A stretch of 64,000 nucleotides of DNA from Phialophora verrucosa (taxonomy: Eukaryota; Ascomycota; Eurotiomycetes; Chaetothyriales; Herpotrichiellaceae). This document shows, in pieces, positions 32,105 through 45,000 of this stretch (position 1 is the stretch's first letter; the number at the start of each line of letters is the position of its first letter). Both the position numbers and the translations under genes were made by a program. The notes below the pieces were generated by a model, which worked only from the letters and a program-made list of their open reading frames with translations, was not told the origin of the DNA and searched no databases. The DNA is taken from contig MSED01000004.1 of the NCBI GenBank assembly GCA_002099365.1, forward strand, positions 1,302,001 to 1,366,000. Direction: 5' to 3'.

Positions 32105-33734
32105 ATGGTTCTCTCAGACCTCGGACGGCGCATTAATGCCGCCGTCACCAACCTCAACCGAGAAGCCAATCTCGACGAGAAGGCCTTTGATGCCATGATC
32201 AAGGAGATCTGTTCTGCCCTCCTCTCAGCCGATGTCAACGTGAAACTGGTCAAGAGCCTCCGCAGGTCAATACAGAGCGCCGTCAACTTCAAAGATATAC
32301 CTCCGAACACAACCGCGAACCAGAAGAAGCGCCTAATACAACAAGCAGTCTTTGAACATCTTGTCCATCTTGTCGACCCGCACGTCGAGCCATATAAGCT
32401 GAAGAAAGGAAGGCCGAACGTCATTATGATGGTCGGCCTTCAGGGTGCCGGAAAGACAACGACATGTACTAAGCTGGCGAGATACTATAGCGCCCGAGGA
32501 TACAAGGCATGTCTTGTTTGTGCCGACACTTTCCGAGCGGGCGCATACGATCAGTTGAAACAGAATGCCACAAAAGCAAAGATACCGTATTATGGGTCCT
32601 TGACGCAGACGGATCCTGCCGTCGTTGCCGCCGAGGGCGTGTCGAGATTCAAGAAGGAGAAATTCGAGGTTATCATCGTGGACACTTCGGGAAGGCACAA
32701 GCAGGAAGAAGCCCTGTTCGAGGAAATGGTCCTCGTCCAAGACGCTATTAAACCGGATCAGACAATCATGGTCCTTGACGGCACCATCGGCCAAGCGGCC
32801 GAGTCACAATCAGCCGCTTTCAAAAAGACCGCCAATTTCGGTGCTCTCATTATCACCAAAACTGACGGTGGTGCCGCAGGAGGTGGTGCCATTGCTGCTG
32901 CTGCTGCGACCCATACGTCCATCATCTTCCTCGGCACCGGTGAGCATTTGTCTGACTTGGAAAGATTCGACGCGAGGTCATTTATTTCCAAACTTCTGGG
33001 TTACGGAGACATGAGCGGTCTGATCGATCACATCCAAACCATCAGCAGAGAATCAGCGGGCATCAAAGAGACGCAGAAACACTTGGCCGAAGGCATCTTC
33101 ACCATTCGGGACATGAAAGAGCAAATCACAAGTATCATGAAGATGGGCCCTCTATCCAAGATCGGCAGTATGATTCCCGGAATGAGCGGTCTAATGCAAG
33201 GCATGTCCGACGAAGACGGCTCCGAAAAGCTCAAGCGAATGGTCTACATCTTTGACAGCATGACCGCCAAAGAACTGGACTCGGACGGCAAGATTCTGCT
33301 CTCTCAGCCGTCACGAATGGTCCGTATCGCCTGCGGTTCAGGCACCAGCGTGAGGGAGATTGAGGAACTGCTTACGCAGCATAAAGTGATGAGCAGTGTG
33401 GCCAAAAACATGGGTCAGCAGAAGAAGAATATGGCCAAGGCAAACAGTATGTTGCAAGGTGGTAACAAACAGCAACAGCTCGCAGCCATGCAGAAGAGAA
33501 TGCAAAGCATGGGCCAAGGCCGGGGCATGCCCGGTGGTGATATGGGGAAAATGATGGAAATGGTAAGCCGATATTGTTTGCTTTGCCTCTGACGGCTGTC
33601 GACGCTAACCTTCTTTGCAGATGCAGTCAATGGGATTGGGTTCGCCCGGGCAAGGAGGGATGGAAGCTCTCATGAACGGCATGGGGGGAATGTTTGGAGG
33701 AGGTGGTGGTGCTGGCCGAGGCAGAGGAAGATGA
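32105..33734 (+). CDS. SRP54: Signal recognition particle subunit SRP54
   Basis: Two exons, 32105-33562 and 33621-33734, with a 58 nt intron near the 3' end, give 523 aa, the normal length. The N domain starts VLSDLGRRINAAV. The GTPase G domain has VGLQGAGKTTT near residue 110, CADTFRAGAYDQL, DTSGRH and TKTDGGAAGGG. The Met-rich M domain follows (PLSKIGSMIPGMSGLMQG, then Met/Gln-rich repeats) and ends in a Gly/Arg tail from the second exon. SRP54 binds signal sequences as they leave the ribosome and docks to the SRP receptor at the ER. No anomalies. Confidence 0.97.
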
Positions 33735-34921
33735 TGTCTAATGAATGAGGTTGGTTGATGAGCTATACCAGCATTGACGACGTAACGACTTCACCTGCCA
33801 GAGAACCGCCATACAGAACACTGCTAGCTCTATAATGGCCTTGAAGATCGGCTGGCCCTCGGGCTATGGCAGACTTAGCACCAGCAGCTTGTCCACGGCA
33901 TTTTGTTACTTCGCAAGTACGGCATGCCGTTCATCGCTACCGACCGCTGCTAAATCCCAACAAGCTCTACCAGCTGCGACCATCCAGTTGTCCTCGGCCA
34001 TGTTGATTACACCGTGGTTACCAGGACCGGGACGAGACCGACACCGTCCTTGCGGACTGAGAGGAGCCGGAAACGCGCTAGGTGCATGCGCAAGGCAAAA
34101 CGCGCGTATCTGGGAGATGTGGGCGCGCTCATCGATCCCGGATGTTGTCGAGTAGCCTGAATCTTGATCCTCGCCGCCACGACACACAAACAAGCGGAGA
34201 CGTCACCGCAATATGTCCAAAGCTCGGCATTGGTAGCGGCAGAGCTGGCAAAAGCTTTTCAGAACTGGCACACCAGACGCTGTGGAGGATGTGTGATTGA
34301 GCCACTTCGCGACAAGTCGCGTCGCGTTGCGTGTACACAGATAGGCGAAGCCTGGTAACGGAACGTGGCGACGCGCTCTACTGTGCCTTTGGAAGGAATC
34401 TCCAGGCATCGTTATCTATCAACTTGGTTGTTTTAGGGAGTCTCTCCTTTGCCAGAACTATCAGACTATGATAGTCAATAACTGAACTCAATCAGAATAC
34501 AGAAGCCGTTTAGGGTATCTGATCCTGAGCACATGATTACATCTTGTTGTACGCGACAGCACTCCTGGTAGCTTACGGGCGTTGGCATAACGCAGCGAGG
34601 ATTATATGTACACTATTATCGACTCCAGATTCTTCAGTCGTCCCTTCATACGGAGTACTCAGCCTCGTCCCCATCTCGGGGCAGTACATAGTTGTGAGTA
34701 GGTGACAGGGATGCCCGCTCCGCCAATAGGAGCCCGCACTCCCTGGTCGCCGCAAAATCCCGCTCGGAGAAAGTCGAGTCGTTTTCGGTTTTGGACAACT
34801 TTTCGGCCGCATGCGCTCTTTTATTAACTTGGGTTTTTAACTTGTGTATTAACCACCACTACCTGACCACATTCGCTCATTCATTCCACAACTGCACTGA
34901 GATCAGATCAGATCCCCTGAG
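33735..34921. other. Intergenic, 1.19 kb
   Basis: SRP54 3' flank and TIM22 promoter. Short frames on both strands look random. The leader just before 34922 holds tandem GATCA units (GATCAGATCAGATC). Confidence 0.5.
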
Positions 34922-35656
34922 ATGGCTTTCCCCGGCGGGTTCGGCGCCGGCGGCATCGCGGGCGGAGCAGCAGGAGGGAACGTCGGCATGAGCGACCAGG
35001 AACAACGGATGGTGAAGATGGTATGAGCGACAAACTCCATTCAAGGACCGCTGCGTGCGCGGCACAGAGAACCCCCTTGATCGCGCCGCGGGGGGCTCTC
35101 CCACGCGATGCCGCATGGGAAGAACAGACCGCTAATGGTGTCCCTTTCTCCACGCAGATGCAAGCGGGCATGGAATCCTGCGTCGCCAAATCCGTCCTCG
35201 CCGGCGGGGCGGGCTTCGTCCTCGGAGGCGCGTTCGGCCTGTTCATGTCCAGTGTATGGTCCCACCCACACTCTGCTTTTGCACCTTTCCCGCCGCATTG
35301 ACTGACGCCCTGCCTCCCAGATGGCCTATGACACCCCGCTCTCGGCGCAAGGCCAGCAGATCACCGCCCTGCCTGTCCGGGAACAACTGCGGCGCGGGCT
35401 CAAGGACATGGGCTCGAAATCCTACTCGTCGGCCAAGAACTTCGCCATGATCGGCGCGCTGTATTCGGGCACGGAATGCTGTATCGAGGGATACAGGGCC
35501 AAGAGCGATCTATACAATTCGGTGAGCGCGGGCTGTGTCACGGGGGCAATCCTGGCGTATAAGGCCGGTCCGCAGGCTGCGGCGCTCGGATGTGGTGGGT
35601 TCGCGGCGTTTAGCGCGGCCATCGATGCGTACATGCGCATGCCGGAGAGTGATTGA
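34922..35656 (+). CDS. TIM22: Mitochondrial carrier translocase Tim22
   Basis: Three exons, 34922-35020, 35158-35253 and 35321-35656, with introns of 137 and 67 nt, give 176 aa. The Gly-rich N terminus is followed by the family core: MESCVAKSVLAGGAGFVLGGAFGLF (first span), REQLRRGLKDMGSKSYSSAKNFAMIGALYSGTECCIEGYRAKSD, then GCVTGAILAYKAGPQAAALGCGGFAAFSAAID. The two conserved cysteines that form the intramembrane disulfide in Tim22 fit C42 in the first span and the CC pair after SGTE. Tim22 forms the channel that inserts carriers such as the ADP/ATP carrier into the inner membrane. Introns 1 and 2 both end directly before ATG codons, which are internal methionines. Confidence 0.94.
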
Positions 35657-36567
35657 TCGGACGAGGGACGCCGGGAAGGACCGATCGATCGAGAGAATCT
35701 AGAGTGGCGCTCCAAGGGAGGACGCTGGAATAGAAGGATAAGGTACAGCTACAACGCTCTCGCACTGGGCGTGGCGCGGCGCGGCGTCATGGGCGACTTG
35801 CGCAGGAATGGAAAGCACGGGCTATTAAACAGGCATACAATGCGGTGGGGTGTTCGTGGCGTTTCTGGTCTTTGTGGTCGAGCTCGGCCCACATGGTAAA
35901 TATGGGACATGGGATATGATCCTAGGGACACAAGGCCCTGTCTGGCGCATCTCACTTAGCGGGTCATTTGCAGGCGCAGAAGAGGTGGACTTGTGAAGAA
36001 CATAATTCCAGGGGAAATTACTTATATCTCAGCTCTCACGGATCGGTTTAAGCCGCCTAGTCGGCCTAGCCGGGGATGGATGCTTGGACGAGGATGGCGG
36101 AACAGGGAGAATGTTGGCGTTGTGTTTCCAAGGTGAACACTGGAAAGAGATCGATGGCGATGCTCAAGTCATCATATCTGTCCCCGCTTCTCGAAAGAGG
36201 CAACCTCCATTGTGAGTATACGTCAGTCCGTCGGTTCGTTCGAAGCTGGTTGAGATCGATTCTTGCGCTACACATCATCCCCATGGGGGGCGCGCAGTGA
36301 GGGTGCTGACGGTGAGAGGAGTTTCTGAGAAATGGGATACATTATTGTTTCCTATTCGAATGGTGGAAGTTGGGCCCACGGACACGGTCTGCTGGTCATG
36401 TCTCTGCAGATTCCAATCGCCTTCGTTGCTGAGCACATTGCAGCGAATCAAAAGCTCGAGTGTCAGCATAGGACTCTCTTGATACAACTCTTCTCCAGCA
36501 AATGCTGACAGCAGTATGTGCAAGGTGGTGGGTGACTCGACTTCTTCACAACAGCCACCGGCGTCCG
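35657..36567. other. Intergenic, 0.9 kb
   Basis: Lies between TIM22 (+) and the alcohol dehydrogenase (-), which are convergent. No coding frame or RNA gene was recognised. Confidence 0.5.
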
Positions 36568-37694
36568 CTAATGTTCAGCTTTCTCCCTGTCAAATTCAGC
36601 TTTGTCTACCACGCAGACTGCCTTCCCTTTCATCCTTCCGCTGTGTGCCAGCTCGACCATCTTGGGTACCTCCTCCAGCCCATAAAAGATGTTCGTTTCG
36701 ACCTTCACGCCGTGTTTCTCAGCATCGTTCAGCATCTGCTGGCTATACTCTTGACCTGCGATCAACGTGCCCTTGATACGTATGTCGCGGAAGATGAGTT
36801 CTTGGAAGGCCACAGACACACTAACAGAAAGTCAGCCTTGCCACCTACTTTCCCATCTCTGAGGGACACTTACCGGTCAGGCTGAGCGGTTTGCACCATG
36901 GTGCCGTGCATTCTTGTTATCGCACACGCCATATCGGCGCTCGTTTCATGCTCCGACACGTTGATCGCCGCATGCACGCCCAGGCCATCCGTGAGCTTCC
37001 GCACCTGCTCAACCACCTTTTCTTTGCCTTTTCTGGCATCGAAGATGTGCTTCGCCCCAGCCTTCTCACAGAGCTCGAGCCCTTCGTCTCTGGCATCGAC
37101 TGCCACGACGTTCAGACCGATTGCCTGAGCGAATTGTATCCCGAGGTGTCCTAAACCCCCGCCTGCGCCAATGATCCCTAGCCATCCACCCTCAGGCACC
37201 TCGGCCACAATGATCGCCCGATAGATAGTACAGCCCGCGCAAGCCAACGGTGCCGCACTAGCAAAGCTCACCTTATCCGGGATGTGGCAACTGGTCCGAG
37301 CATCCACGACATGATACTCACTGAACGCGCCATCCACGAAGACACCAATATGGCCTTCGATATTCTCACAGTATTGATGCCAATCGTTCGGACCCTGGCA
37401 GTTATAGCACTTCCCACATGGGTTTCGAGGCAGCCCGGACATGACCCGATCACCTTTCTTGAAGTTGGTGACTTCCGACCCGACGGCGACGACAATGCCG
37501 GTGCCTTCGTGCGAGGCCGTGCAGGGAAGCTTGGTTGGGAACTTGCCCACGACGACCATGCTGTCAGTGTGGCAGAGGGAGGCAACCACGGTTTTGAGAA
37601 GTACTTCGTGTGGCTTGAGTGAGGTTGGAGTCGGGACTTTGTGGACTCGGTACGGTTTATTGAACTGGTGTTCCACCGAACATCGTGATCCCAT
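36568..37694 (-). CDS. Zinc-containing alcohol dehydrogenase
   Basis: Two exons, 37694-36874 and 36820-36568, around a 53 nt intron, give 357 aa. Catalytic zinc ligands are in SLCHTD and SHEGTG. The structural zinc cysteines are complete (NPCGKCYNCQGPNDWHQYC). The NAD-binding fold shows LGIIGAGGGLGHLGIQFAQAIG, and an acidic residue ends the second strand (VAVDARD), which favours NAD. This is the Adh1/AdhP branch of the medium-chain family. The first residues MGSRCSVEHQFNKPYRV lack the usual extra 8-10 residues before VEHQ, so a small upstream exon may be missing. The ATG at 37694 is the best visible start. Substrate range is probably primary or branched alcohols. Confidence 0.88.
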
Positions 37695-38666
37695 GTCAGT
37701 TGAAAGCCTCCGTGGAAGATACTTCCATTCCAGATGTCTCCCTTTCTACACGGCAAAACCTGCCGCAAGCTACCATATGATGGGTGTTGCATCTAGAGCT
37801 CTACACGTACCTCGACTACTTGCACGGCAAGCATTTCTTCGGGTATCCCTTCGATCGCCATGCTGGAGGACCGCCTGCTTTGATTTCTGTACGTAGAACT
37901 ATTCCACAACACTCTTGAATGCAAGGGACTCTCACTGGCGAGGTTCAAAACCGGATGATATCTAGATATCAAAGTCCCCCGCCTGTGTTTGCCGATTCGC
38001 TAGGTGCGAATGTCCTCGGCAGATGATGATGTCATGGTGTTCAATGAAGCAAAGCAGCATAACTTGTGGTGCTGCTGATTGGCTGTGCTTCTGCCAAGAC
38101 CTCGGCTCCTGGGACTGGCCGCTTCCGGACTAGTCGAGATCAAGCGACCGCGTCCAAACTGTTCTTTGACTCCCCGACTTGGGCTCCTTGGGCTTCTTGG
38201 GCTTCCATAAATAATCCCGTTGTTATGACTACGATCTGTCGCCGGCCCTTTGGCGTGCCATAGTAATATCCCATGATTGGATATCGATAATACCGATATG
38301 AACCAATATATTTCTGATGACCTCGCAGCAGAGCTCCAATTGCCGCCGTGCAGTAGGTGTTCTCGGTCCACAACATGGACGATGCGAGCCTCATTACAAC
38401 ATGGCACAGGATATCACAACACGGTGTTGCCATAGTCTTTGTCCGTTTGTTGTCTGCAGGATGTCCTGTTGAGTTTGGTTTCAGCACAATGTCTTTGTTC
38501 CTCACAATCGACTTCGCCGCTTCCGGATACAAGCCGATAATGATACAATGCTTCCCTGCACCTACCATGTTTCCCCCTCATTTACTGCTTATACCCTGAG
38601 TAACTTGCTTGATCTTCGAAACCGCTACGTCGCCTTGTTTGTCATCGAACATTTGCGGGTTTGAAT
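37695..38666. promoter_or_regulatory. Divergent promoter region
   Basis: Upstream DNA of the alcohol dehydrogenase (-) and the kinase-like gene (+). It also contains the doubtful minus-strand frame listed at 38140-38568. Confidence 0.4.
38140..38568 (-). CDS. Small hypothetical protein, doubtful
   Basis: An open frame of 142 aa from an ATG at 38568. I recognise no family. The first 100 residues look protein-like rather than random (CIIIGLYPEAAKSIV, ENTYCTAAIGALLRGHQKYIG, a Tyr-rich YRYYRYPIMGYYYG run), while the end is a short Ala/Gln/Gly repeat. It occupies what would be promoter sequence for the kinase-like gene and has no visible introns. It may be a real lineage-specific gene or a remnant. 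Confidence 0.28.
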   Translation of the reverse strand: MVGAGKHCIIIGLYPEAAKSIVRNKDIVLKPNSTGHPADNKRTKTMATPCCDILCHVVMRLASSMLWTENTYCTAAIGALLRGHQKYIGSYRYYRYPIMGYYYGTPKGRRQIVVITTGLFMEAQEAQGAQVGESKNSLDAVA

Positions 38667-41453
38667 ATGGCTCAACAGCCTCATCAGGGAAAACGCTTGG
38701 ATGGAAGTCCTTTTGAGACACCCGACTTTGACAACATCACTGTACACGCAGGAAGACAGTCTAGGAATAACATAGTCAGAACTTTGGTAGAGCGACTGGT
38801 TGGCGTCGAGTTCGATACGATATGGCATTCCGACAGGATGAGAAGAGGCGCCTTCGGCAATCCAAACAATGGAAATGCTATCAGGAATTTTCTCTCCCGG
38901 TGGCTGTATTTTCGAAGCGATGAAACAGAGGATGGAGGTCAGTGTCCCCTCAGATGTTATCTGCTTTAGCTATACGAAGAGACTGCTGACACCACTCTGA
39001 ACAGACTGGGGTCCTATCAGGCCGCTTGGTAGGGGTGGCTATGGCACGGTCGGACTGTGGCAGAAGCGGGATGGCCAGAATAGAATCGTCGACGAAGTTG
39101 TCTGCAAAGAGATGAGACTTCCTACGGTGGATGAGGATCCGGACCATGGGTTCAATCGAGATGACTACGAGGTCGACCATTTGAGCAACCGCAGACTCCT
39201 GACCGAGGCTGCCATACACCGCGACATCAACAAGCAGCATCCTGGAGTTTCTCCACACCTCCGCGCGTATAAATTCCTTCAAGACAACGGTCCCGGCACA
39301 GGCAGATATCGATTCTACATGGAATACTGCCCCCATGGGAGTCTGGGACGGATTTGCAGCCTCTACCGATGCTGGAGCACGTTCTTGCCAGAGGTTTTTG
39401 TCTGGCACGTATTCTACAACCTTGCGCGGGCGTGCGAGGCGCTTCGAGACTCTCCGCCCGCCGACAGCAAGATGCTGCACTGGCCCAGAACCCGGCACGA
39501 GCACTACGACGACATCAGGGAGGATCTTTTCTGCCTGCACATGGACGTGAAACCGGTAAACTTCCTCCTTGGCTACCCGCACGAAGGACAAGAATACCCG
39601 TCTGCGTTGCTGAATGACTACGGCGTATCGGTGTACACTTCATACACCGGAGACGGGCCTACGAAGAATCCGACAGAGCTTTTCTGGCGAGGAACCAGAA
39701 GTTATAAACCCACAGTAGGTGAAATCCATTCAAGGGATTTTTTTCTCCGATTCACCGTAGTCTTGGATATATAAGCGCCAAAGCTGATATGTCGATATAG
39801 GAACAATCTCACTACGGAGTAGATTGGGATATCCCGCCCGATGGTGGCAGGCTCAGAAATCGGGACGAAGACGGCAGGAAGCTCCCTCCACACGCAGCAT
39901 ATGAGCAACGCAAGGAGGACAATAAAGACTTCCCCGAAGACGTCATCTTTGAACACGCCTTCAATGTAAGTCAACACAGAGCTCCGTTGCACTGTTGCAG
40001 TCCGCAAAATTCCTTCGTGCTACCACGAATGCAACGCCTTGGACGACGCGGAACAACTCGCCCATGATGAAAAGCTAGCTAACGCACTTGACAGATATAT
40101 GGCATTGGCCAGACAATGTTCGAGCTAGTCACACTCGTGCGCGATGAGAGACATCTTGGGAAGGTCCGCGCAAGGTCGCTCGAGAAGTTCCGCGAGTACG
40201 GCAACCATCAGATCCCAGAGTGGGAGGTGGATACGCTTCCGTCCGGGTTTTACACTAGTCAGCTTCGCCGTCTGGTCTATCGCTGCTTGGACCCCAATCC
40301 GGCGAACCGCCCGACGCAGCTCGAGCTTATGGATCGTACGCACGAAGGCCTACAATTGGCGATCAAGTGCACCGGAGGCCTGCCCAGAGTATACTTCCGC
40401 GACCACGAGATCAACGAGATGCCCCTGGGAGATGCCCAGATCCCGGCCTCGACGCAAGATTTCAAGGATCTGATCAGAAGCGAGTTCGTCAATCCCGATC
40501 TTCCGAAACTGAAACTACCGCATCAGAGATTCAGGACAATCGCGAGCGCCACGGGTTACCCGGGCTGGAAGTCCTTTTATCGCAGGGTAAATCCGCATAA
40601 ACGGTGGTTTCAGCCTGTCGGCGCGCCCGCCGACGCCGACCCACCCGAAGAGACTGACAACGACGACGACGTTGACAATGACGAACTGGAAAGGGAGAGT
40701 CAATACACCCAGAGGACGCGTTGGCAAGCGGGTGCTCCTGACGATGATACGGACGACAGCAGCGACGACGAAGATGATGACGAAGATCAAGGTCCGCGAG
40801 CAGGTCGCCGGCCGCAGCCGGGTGAGGCAGAGCAGCGAAAGCGGGTAGAAAGATTGAGAAAGATTATCACTCAAAGGTATGCCGCATTGATCAGCGGAGT
40901 GTACGCGAGAAAATTCCTCCGGAAGAACGATTGGGACGTCGAACGCGCGAGGCGGGCGTATGCGAAGAAATGGGGTCATTCCTTAACGCCGACCGGAAAT
41001 GTACGCGGCGTTGATGGCGATCATGATGACGATGACGACGACGACGACGACAGCAGTGATAGCGACCAGGGCCGGAGTGGAGATAAGCAAGGAGGTGCAG
41101 CAAGTGGTCAACGAATGAGGACGCCATCGAAGGGTGGAGAGGCCGCCAGTGCTAGCGGAAGCGGAGGAGACGACGTCGACGACGACGACGATACAGATGA
41201 AGGTAAAGGCGAAGACGAAGCTGAAGAACACACAGCTCCTAACCCCCCGGAGGGGCGGCGTCAGACCCGCATACGGAAGGATTACAAGACGGGGAAGGGA
41301 AAGGCCAAAGATATCGCCAAGCCGAAGTCTCAACGGCGGGTCACGCAGGAGCGCAAACGAGCAGCCTCTGACGATGACGACGACGAAGACGATGAACCCG
41401 GTGTCCTTCCACCACGAAGGAGCGTCAGGGTGGCTAAACGGCAGAAGAAATGA
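38667..41453 (+). CDS. Protein kinase-like protein with long acidic tail
   Basis: Four exons, 38667-38937, 39005-39714, 39801-39965 and 40095-41453, with introns of 67, 86 and 129 nt, give 834 aa. The kinase-like domain starts at about residue 93 with a glycine loop (LGRGGYGTVGLW), the VAIK-type lysine in VVCKEM and a hinge MEYCPHGSL. The catalytic loop reads HMDVKPVNFLL (HRD replaced by HMD, with Asp, Lys and Asn kept) and the metal loop reads NDYGVS (DYG for DFG). Catalytic residues are thus present and activity is plausible. The last 300 residues are strongly acidic and low in complexity, with poly-Asp runs and basic nuclear-type patches, ending SVRVAKRQKK. This suggests a nuclear protein. 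It belongs to the divergent kinase-like families expanded in filamentous fungi. No substrate can be proposed. Confidence 0.82.
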
Positions 41454-42056
41454 CGCCCTTCCGCGCGCATGCTTACCTAGATGGGACGGACAGGAGGGCG
41501 GGTCGCGCAAAAGGACGGTGCCGAGAGATATATGGGCGACGGGGCCGGGTTCTCATCATGGCAACCTGCCGTCTGTGGAAATGAATGTGTAGGCGGAAGG
41601 GTCAAGCGCGGCGTCCAAGAATGAGCACAATAGAGAAAGGAGCGCCACGAGGATCTGGCTTGGCCATCAAGTATGCGGATTCGTTATACGGTCGACTCGA
41701 GCACATACATCCATCGATGGCAATTTACACGGTATGCATTGAGCTTTGAGCGGTGGAACATATCATATTGCACAATGTATTTAGTACAAGTCTGGTATCT
41801 TATATCTGATCTTTTCGACGGTTCATTCCACAGCATCGCAATCCATTGAAGTGCTCCTCTAGGGATCCCTGGATCGATTCCATCTCGCAACGATGATGCA
41901 ACAAGTGTGCAAAGCGAAGATAAAAAGCAAGCGCCATCGCTGATGCATCCGTAAGAGGCTAGAACCAGCCTCAAGAAGAAGAGTCCTCGCTATGCATTTT
42001 GCAATTCGTACCTCGTCCCTCGTTCGTCACCCCTTCTCGCCACCATCCCTCACGAT
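41454..42056. other. Intergenic between convergent genes
   Basis: 3' flanks of the kinase-like gene and RPC2. Nothing was recognised in it. Confidence 0.5.
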
Positions 42057-45000
42057 TCAGGCCCTCCTGCTCCCGTCTGCGGGAAATTCATCGCTCACGA
42101 TCAAGCGTGTATTCACATTCATGCTCCCCAACTCGTTAAGCAGCAACTTGAAAGCATACGGCAACGTCATCCTAACCACGTTGCTTCCCGTCTTCCCAGC
42201 CTTCGCGCACCGCTGACACCACCTCCCAAACGCCATGAATCCACAACTCTCACAGACATCGACGTCGTGCTTGTCGCTTGAGAGCATGAGTCGTTCGCGG
42301 AGCAGTTGACTCGCGCCGTAGGCAATCAAGCAGTCACGTTCCATTTCTCCCAAGCGGAGACCGCCATCCCGCGAACGCCCTTCGGTCGGCTGGCGGGTCA
42401 GAATGGCGCGGGGGCCGCGGCTGCGGGAATGCATCTTGTCCTGCACCATGTGCTTGAGTTTCTGGTAGTAGATCGGCCCGGTGAAGACGTAGGCTGGCAA
42501 GGGCTCGCCTGTGATGCCGCTGGTGAGGTAATCTTTGCCGTCGTAGCTGTACCCCGCTTCCAGAAGCGCTTTGGACATGTCTTCAAGCCTAGATCCTCCA
42601 AAGGCAGTTCCGTATTCGAATTTCCCTTTCAGGATACCTGCTTTGCCGGAGACGAGTTCGAGCATCTTGCCCACGGTCATGCGGGAAGGGAAACCGTGCG
42701 GGTTCATGATGATGTCTGGAATGATGCCCCTGTCCGAGAAGGGCATGTCCACCTGCTCGGCGATGATGCCAACCACACCCTTTTGACCGTGTCTGGAGGA
42801 GAACTTGTCACCTACTTCGGGTACTCGAGTCTGACGCGTCTGGATCTTTATGATTTGGTTGCCGCTGCTTTCAGCCTGTGTGACCATAATCTTGTCGATG
42901 TAGCTCGGATCCGGAAGGCGGTATTTCTGAGGCTGGTTCTCAAGCCCCATGTCCATCCCATTCTCCGACAGTAAGGAGGAGTTGGCATTCTTGGGAACGG
43001 CCTTGTTCACCATGATCTCGCCCGCGCGGACCATTTCGCCGACGCGCGCAATTCCGTCCGAGTCCATTAGAGTGTGGCCCTTCTCTGGCCCTGTCCCGTC
43101 GGGTCGCATTGAGGGAGCCAAAACCTCATCGTGAGTCTCGTTTGGGTAGCTCTTGAGAGTCACGGGGTATTTGCGCAGGACTTGGCAGCGTCCGAACCCG
43201 CGGTCAACGGAGGCTTTGTTGAGGACTAGAGCATCTTCAATATCGTAGCCGCTGTAGGACATGACTGCAACAGTCGCATTTTGTCCGGCCGGGAGTTTAT
43301 CGTACTTGACTAACTCGATGGTTCTGGTCTTCACAAGAGGTTTTTGCGGGTAGACCATGAGATACAACAGGGTATCGATTCTGAGGAACTGGTTGTTGGC
43401 AATGAATCCGATGGCTTGTTTACCCATAGCACATTGGTAGGTGTTACGAGGAGATTGATTGTGGTGGGGATAGGGAATGAGACCTGCGACTGCACCGAGA
43501 ATCGTGAAGGGCTCAATCTCCAGATGAGTCGTCGTCGAACAGATGTCTGATTCGTACATTGCAATGTGGCTGTCGTTCTCTTCGTTGACATCCAAATACT
43601 CGACCAAGCCGCGGGCTAGAAAGTCGTCAAAGTCCATCGAGCCCTGCCGGAGCGACTTCAGGTATCGTTTGGTAACCTTGGACTTTTTGTCTTCAACAAT
43701 GATCAGTGGGCGACAAATCCGACCTTCATCGGTCGCCACCTGGATCGTGTTGTGATGATGGTTGATGAAGATGGACACGAATTCGGAGATACGTCCCGAT
43801 CGTCGCAATCTTCGGAAAGACGTGAGAAAATGCGAAGGCATGCGTGTAGTGGCGAGTGGGGTGCCGTTCAACATCACGACATAGGCTCCTGGTGCGTAGA
43901 GTTCGGATCCACCAACACTGGTTATGTCTTCGGCGCCCAGCATGAAGATCAGCCGCTTGATCGGTGCTTCTTCATCGTCGGTTGTGATGTGTGTCATCAA
44001 TGCTAGATTCTTTACCAGACCACACGCTTCTCCTTCAGGCGTGTCCGCAGGGCAAAGCATCCCAAACGACGATGGCTGCAGCGCTCTAGGGCCACTGACT
44101 TTACGGGTCTTCTCGAACTGACTCGATATGCGGGTCATCATACCGAGTGAAGCGATGAAGCTCAACCGGCTGAGAAGATGGGTAACGCCAGCACGGTCCA
44201 TGCGGAATCGCTTCAAGTTCCAATTACCCGTTGCAATTGCCCTGTTCATTCCTTGGGTAATATGGCCTGATGCCCCTGCCATGATCTTAGCAGGTTCGAC
44301 AACAGAGGTCTTGTTGGGCTTCCTTAATTGCTTGTCAATGGTTGACTTGATGTGGTAATTGTAGTTCTTGAATAGATCCTCAAACAGCAAAGAAAGTAGT
44401 TGCCCTGCGAGTTCCAGACGTTTATTGCCAACATAATCTCTGTCATCAACGAGGGCCGGATTACGTTTCGCCATTAGAACGCGGCGTGCCATATGGGCTA
44501 CATATAGAGCCTTTGGTCTGAAATTAAGGTCCTCGACCGGGACGTGGGCAATGAAGATGGCGCTGACGCACTCGATCGCTTCCTGGACAAAGTTCCTGCG
44601 CGTTTGTCCAAAGGGTGTGTTTTTTGTGGAGATCTTGAGGCGCGCGCCGATGTAGTCCAGAGCCTGCTGCTGAGTATGGATTTGTGCCTTGATTGTCTCC
44701 TCGAAATTGATTGCAAAGTCTTCTTGTAGGGTGCTATCGGGACCGGCCACGATAGCCATCATGTCCATGTCGGAAGCAACACCCATGGCTTTCAGCAAGA
44801 TGCAAACGGGTACGTCTTCCTTGAGAATGTTGTGTCTCATATATAGCAGGTCCTTTTTAAGCGCAATGTAACTCTTGGATTTTCGGGCGTGGGTGGAGCT
44901 GGTGACGGACGCAACGATGGAATCCTTCTTTGAATCGGCCTCGACAATGATGCGATTCTTGCTGAGCTGCTCTTGCACCAGAATGACCTTCTCGGTGCCG

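Noticed and set aside
40990..41080. GAC-rich tandem repeat as a possible satellite
   Set aside because: It encodes the in-frame poly-Asp of the kinase-like protein tail, so it is coding low-complexity sequence, not a separate repeat element.
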